From: Vanilla planifolia
Lineage: Eukaryota; Streptophyta; Magnoliopsida; Asparagales; Orchidaceae
Assembly: GCA_023846275.1 (NCBI GenBank)
Contig: CM043874.1
Location: 30,849,630 to 30,913,629, forward strand
Length of the DNA stretch: 64,000 bases
Direction: 5' to 3'
Below the pieces are notes generated by a model. The model had not been told where the DNA came from and searched no databases. It saw nothing but the letters and a program-made list of their open reading frames with translations. This document shows, one piece after another, positions 51,250 through 62,689 of the stretch. Both the position numbers and the translations under genes were made by a program. Positions within the stretch are counted from its first letter, which is position 1; each line of letters opens with the position of its first letter.

Positions 51250-52750
51250 AAATTAAGTTTTTATTAATAAACTGAATGTAAGTTTTTGTAGAGAATGAGG
51301 AGAACTAATAACAAAAAAAGAAAAGTAATAAAAGAGAGATCTTAGAGTCATCAAGTAGGCATACTATTTATTGGTGATGTAAGTGAATTATTAAATATTC
51401 TTTGATATTAATGTGAAATTTCTAATGATTTGAATATTTTATGGCATGAAATTTTTTTGTATATGTTTTGATTTTATTATAGTACTCCATGATTATTAAT
51501 ATATATATATATATGTATGTATGTATGTTTATGTATATAGTTATACATGTATAGTTGTATGAGTTAAATGATATCATAAATACAAAAATATGATAAGATA
51601 AAAGAAAATAAAATTAAACCTAAGAAAAAAAAGCATACTCTTATTACATAGTTACCTCAAAAACCTGATATATGCCACTCATGGTGTTGTGGTGCCCAAA
51701 GATGGGGCATGGCATGTAAAGTCCCTAACTTATTTATAATGAGATATTTCACTCCTGAGTGTCATAGCTACTCAAAGATGGGGCTCTAATATTTTGAGTT
51801 TCTCATTCCTTGTTAGCATTGAATGCTGTTATTATGGGGTGAGACTTAGTGAGGATAAGTTACTTCACTCTTGGTGTCTTGGATAGTCATAGTTGTCGGC
51901 TTAACATTCCAAATGCCTTATTTCATATTAACATAAGATGTTGGCATCAGGAGTCAAAACTTAGTGATGATGAGACATTTCACTTAATGTCATGGTACTA
52001 AAAATGGAACATATCATTTTAGAGCATTGAGACTTGTCTGAATGAGATATGATATTGGATTCTTAAGTGTTGGGATAGGGGTCATGAGAAAATCTAATCT
52101 TAAAGGAAGAATGAAAAAGAAAAATAAAGAAAAGAAATGAATGTAAAAATGAAAAAAAAGTTAAACAAAAAATATATTATATGGTTTTAATGAGCTAGAT
52201 ATATATGTATATGGTCATATATTCCTTGTTATAACATTCTTTATATCGATTACCAAGAATTGTTTTTATTCTTACTCTATCTTATCACTTAGTTACTTTA
52301 TTTTCTCTTTATATTACTTTACTACATGTAGCTAGAGGTTTGTCTCTAAGCAGATCATGCTTACTTCTCACTTACATTATAGAATATGCTATTGACACTC
52401 GCTAAGCTAAGGTTTCTTAGAGGACATTTTAGAACCCAGAGACAGAGATTAATTTATTTTGTGAGTGTAAGGGATATTGTATATGTGTGGATACATTTGT
52501 AGTTTATGTTAGATTTCTATATCCGTATCAATTTCAAACTTTCATGTAGTATGACAATCATTTATTTTCTATGTATTATAATTTTTTGTTAGAATGTTTC
52601 AAGATTATTATGAATTTATATATGTCACCTCTCATTTCAATAACATATGTCCTCCTTTATAATCTATGAGCTCTAATTTAACTTGATAGATTAATATTAC
52701 GGATGTATGGTGGCATAGGTTATATTGATTTTGTGAAGTGGGGTATGACA
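51250..52750 (+). repeat. LTR-like unit, possibly nested inside the Copia element
   Basis: An imperfect tandem repeat lies at 51660-52020, built on 'atttcactcctgagtgtcatag' and 'gatggggc' words at roughly 70-150 bp spacing. The sequence ends near 52749 with GTGGGGTATGACA, which resembles a Gypsy LTR end. No interior region adjoins it, so it could be a solo LTR. Boundaries are tentative. Confidence 0.35.
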
Positions 52751-53650
52751 TATATGAGGTTGTCATCATATGAATAGAATAACTCCTATGATCCAAATTT
52801 TTATCTCTTAGGTTTTCCAAGGATCATATAATATAATAATGATAATTATACTTGTATGAAGCCCTACTCCTTTAACTCTCCTTTTGTAAGTTAATGATCA
52901 TACTCATATGATAAGTGAATCTTACTTGAATAAAGTATTACAACACACTTACTACTTAAAGTCCAAAATATCACGTCTCTGTTGAAGTTTATTATACTTG
53001 TATGAAAGAGAAATCATACATGAACAACAAATAAAACTTTATATCAAACCAAAATTTCCTAATCTAATCACTTTATTTGATCTTATTGAAATCATACATG
53101 ATCATATTAATTTTATGTGTTTGCTTACTTCTCTTAAGAAAATAGGATCATACATGTACAAAAATGATGTTATATATAAACACCATATACAGTTAACTAA
53201 ATTATGGCTCACCCAAGTTTGACTCTTTATCTAAATACAAAAATAACATGTCAGAACATCATACAAGTACTATTAGTATATATTAGCTTATTTAATGGCT
53301 TTATGAGCCATGGATATTTATCATAACATGCACATGAAAACTTATATTTCTGATGTTCATTAAGGAATATTCATATGTAAAGAAATCTAAATAAAATGCA
53401 TGCCCTAAATAATTCTAAATGAGTGTAAGAATAAATTTAAAAGAATTTAACTCTCACACTTATATTCTCATTGAACTCTAGTACTTCAAGTAAATTATTA
53501 TAGGTCTTACATTGTGAACAAATGAAGATGACTCATAAAGATCTTCACCTTGTCTTGCTCAAGAATTTGTTTCTCTTCGTACTAGTTATGGTTAACACCA
53601 AAACATCTCCAATAATCTCCTTAAATTAAATGATTAAGTTTTCTAATTGA
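52750..53650. other. AT-rich spacer rich in short palindromic words
   Basis: Words such as 'gatcatataatataat', 'tcatactcatatgat' and 'catacatgatcat' recur here. Short open frames exist but resemble nothing known. It is probably interior DNA of the Copia element or of an older repeat it carries. Confidence 0.35.
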
Positions 53651-54149
53651 TTGACTTATTTGATCTTGAGATGAATGATTGAAACATTTAAGAAAAAACA
53701 TTAATAAAACACTGCAATGGTTTATTATCAAAAAACTATTGGTACAAGGACTAAATTTTTTCAATAAATTCATTCTTAAGCTTGAAACAAAATGTAATGA
53801 ACTTGGAAAAGAGAATAAAACTTTATTTTCTAGTGCTCAAATGCATCTCTCTCATTTAAGTTAGTCACATAACAAAGTTGATAAACTTGATAATACATCT
53901 TTAGAAAATAAAGAATGTATTAACTCCATGAGAGCTAAAAAGTATTTGCTCATTAGGAGAATTTCGAATTAAAAAATTTGAATATTGTTACCTTGTTTCA
54001 ATAAGAATTAGATTCATTGAAGGCTAAATTTATCGATACATGTTCATATGTTTTTTTCATGCCCATATTTTTACTCATGTGAATAATTACATTGAGAGAA
54101 TTTATATCAACCTACTTATTCTCATGTAAACAACTTGCATTCTTTCTAT

Positions 54150-54290
54150 TGTCATGTGCCATCTAAAGTAATATGCAATTATTATTGTAAAATAAGCTAT
54201 AAGTTCATTGATTATCCTATTAAGGAATCCAATAACTATAAAAGAAGAAACTTCATGTAGATTCGTAAAGAAAGTTCTAATGATGCAAAA
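54150..54290 (+). pseudogene. Copia zinc-knuckle-like region
   Basis: The plus strand reads CNYYCKISYKFIDYP then KESNNYKRRNFM, comparable to a CCHC knuckle followed by a basic stretch as in the gag end of large plant Copia elements. Upstream (53680-53865) an open stretch rich in Lys, Glu and Leu resembles the coiled region that precedes it. It is a fossil and is assigned by position and pattern. Confidence 0.45.
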
Positions 54291-55559
54291 TTTTCATAGT
54301 CATAACATTGACACAATATCACATGTGAACTTAAGATGGATTGGGTTTTAAATTTAAAGCCTAAGTAGTTGTGTAAGTATGTCTCTACGTTAAGAACCCA
54401 TAGAGACAAACTTTGTCTTATGAGCCATGATTGATTGTTGAATGTCTTTCTCACATTGAAACAATTAAGATAATTAGCTTTATCTTACATTTTTCTTTAC
54501 AAAAGTAAAAACAAAGTTTCAAAATTCTTCATTGATCATAATGTTATGTCATGCAGATCTATTAAAGTGTGGTTTAGATCACTAGATTGAACATCTTATT
54601 GTATAATTAAATTCACTTTGATCAAGAATAAAAGCAAATATAATTCAAATAATCTTGTAAAGGCCTATGTTTTTAAGGGGATTAGACTCAAGATACTTCC
54701 TAAATAATTACCTAAAAATCCCATGGTTATATCTACAAAAATAAGTTATTATGTAGTTAATTATTGAGTTAAAATAATATATGAAGCAATATAAATAATA
54801 TTCTAAATAAAATATAAGAATTTTAATCTAATTATTGGATTTTTAGGAATCATCTAGTATTATAGAAATAATTAGACTATATGATTGATATGAGGAAGAG
54901 TTGATATAAAAATTAGTAAGCACCAAAAGAGAACTCATGAAAATTGTATAGTATGAATATCTCTAATGTTCTAAACTAGTTAACTTCAAATGGTTTAGTA
55001 AGGTTGATCGATCTAAGAGATTATGATAGGCTATATATATTGATCTAACTTTAGATATTCAAACCAATCTTCAAATGTACTAAGAAGAGGAAGATGAAAT
55101 GTTCAATAGGGCTTTCATGTGAATTATAATAGGCTTAGAAAGGGAATGGTTTAAATTTGAACCATCCATTAGACTCTTCCTCTTAATTTCATCAATCATC
55201 ATGCATTTTACCTATTTGTTAAGTGCCTTCATTAGATCTCTCTTACTAAAAATATCGAGGTTAGTGCTAATCTGATTAACTCGATATAATAGAGGTTCTT
55301 ACAAATTATAATGCATAAAACTTGAAAAAATCTGAATTGAAATTTTTTTAAAGTTAAGAATTGAGTGAGGATTATTTGAAAAAAATAGAAAAAAAGAGCT
55401 AAGAAATATACAAAGTGATTGAAAGCAATTTCATAAGCTCAATCAAGTTGCAAATTTAATGAGAGATCACTTTGCTTCAAGAAAATTTTGATGCTTATGA
55501 AAACATGTGAGAATGCATGATGAATGTTGCAAAACAAATTCTATGAGATTTAGAGTGCC

Positions 55560-56248
55560 ACACTAGAAAGCTGGTATTTCGAATGTTTAAAGGTACACGA
55601 ATGGAGAGGTTTTGCAAATAAATTATCCTTTCAACTTAGATTAATTAGATACTTCTAAAATAATGTAAAACTAAGTGATAGCTTTAATGCACCCCATCCT
55701 TCATTTCTAATGTAAAAGTTGAGATCATGAAAGGTGATCTGTATGGTTTCTCTAGGATACTTGTTTATAGACACTCATTATGGCTAAATTGTGAATACAT
55801 CAACTTTGATTTGAGTGACATAAATATTCTAGAAATATGTAGCTCCAAGCTCTAAATTCAAAAGGTAAATGACCTAATGTATAAGGTTTATCTAATCTAC
55901 CAAATTCTTAGAAATATTGCGTTTCTTAAAGGAGGAGATGAGCAAAATATTACTTTATGGATATTAATAAGAACCTATTATTATATGAAAAATGAGAAAT
56001 TCAACTTTGCAAAAGAAATTTAAAGAATGATAAAAAAGATAATTGCTAGGAGGAGCCCCTCCAATAAAAAGAAAATGAATCTAAGCTTTGGTCATTTACC
56101 AGTCATTAGCTTTGAATATAATGTGAGGGATAAAAATAGTGATTGCATTCTAAGGCCTTTCACAAAAGGAGATGTGAGGAGGACAAAACCATATACTCCT
56201 AAAGCTATTGAAAGTGAAAGAAAAATAAAAGATCATAGAAGGGAATAA
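55560..56248 (+). pseudogene. Possible plant transposon-associated protein remnant
   Basis: Plus-strand frames give MKGDLYGFSRILVYRHSLWL (about 55725), YQILRNIAFLKGGDEQNITL (about 55900), and an open stretch from 56027 containing KKMNLSFGHLPVISFEYN. Together these resemble the 'putative plant transposon protein' domain (Pfam Transposase_32 type), whose end reads like 'NLPYGxLITRILE'. Stops and shifts separate the pieces. It sits between the Copia interior and LINE E and could be cargo of either or a separate insertion. This is a pattern-based guess from memory. Confidence 0.3.
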
Positions 56249-56649
56249 GAAATAATTATCTTTGAGTTTTATCCCAAGCTCATCAAGATGAATCGATGAC
56301 TATTGAATAAAGCCTTGTAGTAAGGCTTATTATTGTTGAAGAAGAAAGATTTAAAAGAAAAAACTAGCTTAGGAACTCTTGATGTCAAACCTTTTAAAAG
56401 ATAAGCGATGCAGTGCTGGTGGCTAGGACTTGTAATTTTGTCTTTTATAATGTTGGAATTCATTTTGTATGTTGGTCTAGTGGCCCTTATACTCAATTTG
56501 AATTTAAGCATTGTTTTGATGTTCCCCTTGAATGATCAAACTTTATACCTTTTTTGATGAGCAAATATAAGGGGTGAGCTTTTTCCATATTTATAAAAGC
56601 CCTACATTTAAATGGAACACTATAGCCATTTAAATTTTATGTATTCTTT

Positions 56650-57660
56650 AATTTTTTAGCTATTTTGGCAAGACTTCTTGCTACTTGTTTCCTTCTTTGT
56701 ATATGAGTTTCCAATACATAGAGAGTGTTGTATCTTCCATTTTAATTTGTTGTGTGGTATCCATAATTTTTCAATGTGGTTTTAAGTTCTCTTGTATCAT
56801 TTTAGTTAATGTAATGTGGTCTAGCACAATCTCAATTGTAGAACATTTGATGTTGTTGCACCATTCCAAGTCATTTTTGATAATTATCATTAATGCCTCC
56901 ATAGTTGAATAATGATAAACAATAAAAGCAAAGGAATGAATTACATTTCCTCCATGGTCTTGAATGATACTTCTTATAGTAGATCAATCATTTTTATAGC
57001 TTCCATGTACATTTAGTTTCACTATATTAGTAGGTGGAGAACTCCAATAGATAGCTTTGCACATTCTTATTTTCATTTGTTTGAAGGGAGAACCAATCCC
57101 ATCTACATCATGATCTTATCATTTTGCTCAATTTATGTTAGAGGAAAACACTTGAATATGTTGTAGTATTGGCCAATAATAATATTGATAATGATTGTCT
57201 TAAAATCATTAGTTTTCTTATACACTTTTCTATTCCTTACCTTTCAAATATTCTAAGATATTAATAGTGGTATGATTTGAAGTACTTCATAATTTACAAG
57301 ATTCCAAAAAATCTATTACAACTAGTTGTTAAGGGTGTTATCAATGCTTGGTGTCTTCCTTTACTAAATTACTAAAGCCTTGGCAAAGAAAGATCATATC
57401 TTCTATGCTAGATGACAACCTATGAAAGTATGGTCTAATGAATCCTCACGTGGATAGTGAGGGTAATTGGAAGTCAACTGAATATTGAATCTATACAATT
57501 GCTCTAAGAAGGGCAACAACTTGTTTAAAATTCTCCAAACCAACACTAAAATTTTTGTGGGACATTTTCCAATCCAAATCATTTTTCTCAATTTTAATTC
57601 AAAGAACTCACAATTAGTTGCAATCCATGTTGCTTTTAAGTTGAAAATCTTATCATACAT
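56650..57660 (-). pseudogene. LINE E zinc-binding domain and RNase H
   Basis: An open stretch of 85 codons (57660-57403) contains KLRKMIWIGKCPTKILVLVW and REDSLDHTFIGC, the RT zinc-binding domain. RNase H follows with SSPPTNIVKLNVHGSYKND (about 57000-57050; the catalytic DG is HG), then IIQDHGGNVIHSFAF and LEWCNNIKCSTIE. The ending VARSLAKIAKK lies near 56655-56700. Between the first RNase H motif and the next there is at least one stop. Confidence 0.8.
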
Positions 57661-58299
57661 GAGGGACCAAAAGTAGAACCTTGATATAGGACATTCTTAT
57701 GTGCTAACTCCAAATCTCTAGTCTCTTCCATGCATTTCCAAGTATTTGACATGATAACCTTTTGATTATTGTTCATGCATTTTTCTTTTGTGAAATTTTC
57801 CCAGAGCTATTGGTAAGTTAGTATTTTCTAATTTAGTTTAACATACTATGCAATCATATCCTTTAGCATTCTCGATCATAATTAATTTACCTCCATTTAT
57901 GCATAAACTTTGTCCCAAGTCATCCATTGATGCTTGTGAATGTTATCGAACTCCCTTATAGAAATTTATTTATAATCCTTTTATTTTATTCTATTTTTTC
58001 TTTGTGGATTGTATAGTCATTAATGAGAATACTAGAATATAGTTTAGAACATGTTTCATTTAGATAAATTCACCCTAATGGATAACAATTTTTTCTTCCT
58101 ATTAACCACTTTATTATTTAATTTATCAAGTAATTACTAAAGGTATATTACTTTTTTTGCCTCTAAATATGAGGCATCTCCAAGTACATTATGTGTTAAG
58201 AGCCCCAACCCATGACTTTGGTTATCCTTTTAATTACATTTTTCTTCATAGTTTTACTTGTGTAGAATCTACTCTTTTGTATATTTAGTTAAACATCTA

Positions 58300-59200
58300 A
58301 CATGCCTTGGACCCTTTCTAAAAATCTATGAAGACACTCCATTGATCTTAGATCTCCTCTACTAAAAATTATGATATCAAAACATAACTAAGATAAGAAA
58401 TAATTAAGTAACCTTTAGGTGTTGTATAATAGAGTACTATCCTATTTGCAAATTGGTTCTTTAACTCCCTATTAAAAGCCTTCATTTATTCTTTAACTTC
58501 CTCTTGATGATTGAAAAAAAATGTTTAGTATCCTATTGATCATGATATAAAGACAAGAGCTGCTTGTAGTGTTCTTGATCAACCCATTAAATTGAGTCAA
58601 GAAGTTGAATTTTTCAAGTATCTTATTTAGGAAATCTCAAGACAAGCTATCAATTGCAAACTTTATGTCTAGTTTGAGAAATCAATTATTACCTCTAACT
58701 TTACTATTGAAAGAACTCATTAATTCTTGAGCTATTAGTATATTATCTATAATTTTCATCACTTTTATGAATTTAGCTTTTCATGAGATATTTTCTTTGG
58801 TATTACTTTGTGAAGCCTATTCACTAGTTTTGTAAGTAGTATTTTTTCAGTAAAATTACACACAAAGATTAGTTTGAACTCCTTGAATGATCTAGGTTTC
58901 TTTTCCATAGGAATCAACTCTAGGTTGGCACTAGTAATCCCTTTAAGAATTGTACTTCCAACAATGAAATCCTTGGCAACTTCTAATACATCACTAGCTA
59001 TGATTTCTCAATATTTTGTAAAAAAATGATCATCAAAATCATCTATCTTAGTGTACTTTTTTTATCTAACTAAAATACCACTTTTTTAAGCTCCTCCATT
59101 TGAACCTCCTTCACAAGTTTATTGTTATCTTCTTAAGTTATTAATTTTGGTATGTTGCTTAAAAATTTCTCATCCTAATTGACCATTTTAAAAGAGAGAA
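58300..59200 (-). pseudogene. LINE E reverse transcriptase
   Basis: Near 58600-58680 the minus strand reads FLKLDIKFAIDSLS, a stop in place of the usual tryptophan (TGG to TGA), then DFLNKILEKFNF. This is the L1 palm motif 'LKLDIxKAYDxxxWxFL' with its catalytic aspartate kept. The FADD box near 58350-58383 reads CFDIIIFSRGD, so one aspartate codon is missing and the enzyme would be dead. Confidence 0.8.
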
Positions 59201-59739
59201 GATCTTACAAAAAATTATATAGCTACCCCTTAAACCTTCTCTTGTTTAGATATCATTTGCCCACTTAAATCTTTAATACATTAATGTTAAGCTTTGATCT
59301 TTTATCCTTAACTATAACAATTTGATATTTCTCTCCTCCTCTTTGAGCCATCTAATTCCATCCTTTTAGTTCCAAAAGATTTCTTCCTTATTTAGTTCTT
59401 TCATGAGCTAGTCATTTGCATTAATTAATTATCACCATTATCACTTCAAAAATGTTACTAAAAGTGTTTTTATTCCATTATTTTAAGTATTCCTTCAATC
59501 TTCTCAATTTGAAAGCTAAAGTTGTTGTAATAGTAAGATGTGTTGGTGTTGCCTTATCGCTTTTCACCACTCTATAAATGTTGAATAAATGCCCTACATA
59601 TTTTGAAACTTCAATTATTTAGGTCTTGAATCTTATGCTTTAGGGTATTATAATAGTGACAAAGAGTCTTCAGATCTCATTCTATCAAGATGTACATTTT
59701 CTATGGGTTAGAGTTCCATCCAATCCTTATTTACCATCA

Positions 59740-60000
59740 CTTAAGTCTTTTCCAAACCCATTTTCATTTTTGTTAAGACATAGATTAGGTAGTCCATGAA
59801 TTTCTATATTATAGCTAAGGAAGTCATGGAATAACCCTTATATACATTCATAGAAGCAATAACACTAAAATCTCCCCCAAGTATCCATGAGCCTTTATGA
59901 TTTAACACAATTAAGGTTAAATTATTCCACAATATCTTTCTCTACCCTTATACATTTTGCATAAAATAAAGTGCAATACTCTAACATTTGTTTTATAGGT
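59740..60000 (-). pseudogene. LINE E endonuclease fragment
   Basis: The minus strand reads GSWILGGDFSVIASMNVYKG near 59845-59900, matching the L1 'PWLxGGDFNVI...EKxG' catalytic block with the key asparagine changed to serine. AIIKFMDYLI-like text follows after a stop. It is in the correct order before the reverse transcriptase. Confidence 0.75.
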
Positions 60001-60789
60001 TTTCAATGAGAAGATGAATGCATTGCTTATCATCATATAGGTTTTTACATTGTGTTTCATTTCTAATGTTCATAGATCTTATTTGTTGAATTTTTTATGA
60101 ACAATCAAATCCTAGTGTCAAAGCCTGACTGCGAGGTTTCTTTTCTTAATCTTGCAGTCATGAGCCATCTTATGTTCCAAATAAGGGTATTATATATTAA
60201 TGATTCAATGATCTATGATTTATAATGATTTTGAACTTTTGTATTCTTATTAGACTAGTCAATATTCCAAACTTTTCTTTGCTCTTCTTTTAGAACTCCT
60301 TGGATGTACAAGAGTAAATTATTCTTGGTCAAGTTTTATCAATCCTAAATTAAATTCTTTTTCATGCAAATCATTACTAAAGTTCTTTAGCAATTAAAGA
60401 TCTAGATTTCTTTGATAACAGACCTAAAAAGTTTCAAAGTTGAACATGAAGCCCAATTTTTATCTATAGCCTTTTTAACTGTAGCATAATCATCAAAAAT
60501 TTTATTTACAATTATTTCCTCCCACATTCAATCAAACTAAGCTTACCTTTATCATTTCTTATGTTAACTTTTAATCTTACTTGTGTAACCTTATAACTGT
60601 TGGATTTGTTAGCCTGAGTAGGACTTAGGAATTAGGAGTCAACCACCTTATCATTACAATCTATAGAGTTTGCATGCTCTATTAATGGTTTGTTTAGATC
60701 CTTCCCTCATTCCTTATTGTTCATTTCTTATTTGGTCTATATGTTGAACTTGCCATTTCTATGAGGGCTTATGTATGATGGTATTAATA

Positions 60790-62684
60790 GCTTAGTGAAG
60801 GAAGATGGAAGCAAGTGCTCTTAAAGTCAATTGGTTATGCATTTTAGATCATAAGTATGGAATACCTTTTAGTTTACAATCTTTGATAGCTTGCACTTCA
60901 CCTCATAAACTTACATTATGTTTAAGAGCTCTATATTCATATTATTATAAAGTTTTAAGAATAGTGAGAATATTAATCCATAATACTTAAAAATTTGATA
61001 AATTAAGAAAGAGGGAACTAAATTGAAGTATAGAACTAACTGGAGTGAAAAGAGTGTACAAATCACACTACACAGTTTATTTTGAATGATAAAATTAGGT
61101 TCATGGTAAAATGTTGAAAATAAAAAGAGTGTTCAATTTTGTCTCATTAGAGCTCTATGTCTACTAGATAATATATTCTATGGATCAGATAATACAATTT
61201 GCTCATGATGGTAGGTAGCATATAAGCAATTAAATTGTTTGGGATCTCAAAAGGGTTGGTGTAATCTCATTAATAAAGAATTTTTTAGAGCATCATATGT
61301 ATAGCTTTATTTTATTAAACCATATGACTTCATTGAGGGAAACATCAATCCAAGATTAAGTGAAGAAATAATAGAATAATATCGAATTGTATAGTATGAC
61401 TCACTAGATAGTACAATCTATTCAAAACACATAGGACCATCACTTAGCATAATCATTTTATCTTCAAACTTTCATATAGTATAGTAATATTTTTAAAGAT
61501 AAGACGATGGCCTAGGGATACTTGTCCACATGTAGAAGGTAAATTAAAAAATTCATGTAGTATATTAATATTTTTACAAACAATATGATCATTTAAAAAA
61601 ATTAGTTATTCTTTGCATCTATTAAGAGAACAAAGATTTTTGTACAATACATAAATGTTCTTTTGGACTACACAAATAGTTCATTCTATGCAAAAGAAGA
61701 AAAGTCTAAGAATTCAAACAATGTAGTATCACTACTTTTCACCATACCAAGAATTCAAAAGAGACTATAGAAAGGTTCAATTCATGTTTTGGACCATACC
61801 AATGCAATCAAGAATGGGTAACTTCTAGTTCTAACTTTTTATACAATAAAAATTAGTAATCAGGAGTGTCATTAAGCCTTCTATTAAGGGTTATAAAGAT
61901 TCTTTGATATAAATGGAGATTATAAAGGTTCAAAAGAGAAGAAGATATGAAAGCTAGAATCATTAAGAAAGATTGATTATTGTTAGTTAAAAAGGAATAC
62001 ACAACCTTAGTTGTCTAGGTGTGTGAGAGAAATAGCCATAAGAGAGTTTTTAATGCAATACTATTTCATGTAAAGAGGATTAAGAAAGTATTCAAGAAAC
62101 TTATTGACATCCTCATGCACCATAAGCTCTCAAATCTTTGATATCATTTGATGTTATTTTGTAATTTTTTGTACTTGTATTAAAATATCTGACTCAATTG
62201 TTTTGGGCTTCTATTTTGTAATTATTCTTGTGTTTTGTATCTTTCACCCAACTCTCAGTCATGGATAAGTGAAGCATTTTGGATGTGCCTAGAAAAACAT
62301 TAAATTATTGGGTTATGGTTGAGCCATGAAAAACCTGAACTTGTAAATGGGTTCCTCCACTTGGCCAAAATAGATGAGTTTTTTGTACTAGTGGTACCAA
62401 AGTATGTGGCTTGGTGGTGGATGTAGGATTGAGGTCTAAAACTCTTATCTCCTTTGCACTTCAATATCTTATTACTTATTTTTCCTTACATAATTACATG
62501 ATTATATCCTTATGAAAGTTTTCTTATTTAATTATCTTGTAACTTCATGAAAGGTTTGAATTGGGTAGTAATTCAAAGCAAGTTTTAAAAGATTTATATA
62601 TTCTTTGACCAGTGAAATAATTATATGTTATTTATGTATCACCAATTCACTTGCCTTTTTAGGGTGCCTCATTGGGACCCAACA
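60790..62684 (+). repeat. Copia 3' LTR (5' part missing)
   Basis: Similar in order and orientation to 47998-49806, ending TTGGGACCCAACA, close to the 5' copy's ending. The first ~180 bases of the 5' LTR have no counterpart here directly to the left, where LINE E lies. It contains the same family of ATCATA/TATGAT-like words. Confidence 0.65.
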
Positions 62685-62689
62685 AAGGT

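Larger units (their letters stand above)
56550..60740 (-). mobile_element. L1 LINE with RNase H domain, decayed (LINE E)
   Basis: This minus-strand L1 lies inside the Copia element. In its direction it has a possible ORF1 tail (near 60150), endonuclease (about 60000-59750), reverse transcriptase (about 59200-58300), zinc-binding domain (57660-57403), RNase H (about 57080-56650) and a 3' UTR ending GCTCATC before a short poly(A), seen as a T run at 56550-56555. The Copia 3' LTR resumes at about 60790 without its first ~180 bases, so the LINE may have inserted in that LTR. Stops and shifts are frequent. Confidence 0.8.
47814..62684 (+). mobile_element. Old Ty1/Copia element with nested insertions
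   Basis: Two ~1.9-2.0 kb direct repeats, 47814-49806 and about 60790-62684, are similar along their length in the same orientation and bracket a plus-strand interior. A primer site follows the first. Gag-like sequence lies at 49960-50200 and a zinc-knuckle-like region near 54150-54280. The flanks read AAGAT (47809-47813) and AAGGT (62685-62689), a 4-of-5 match that fits a decayed target duplication. A minus-strand L1 (56550-60740) and probably an LTR-like unit (51250-52750) lie inside. I found no integrase or reverse transcriptase, so most of pol is lost or unreadable. LTR blocks differ by roughly 10-25% by eye, so it is many times older than the Tekay element and broken in very many places. 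Confidence 0.65.
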
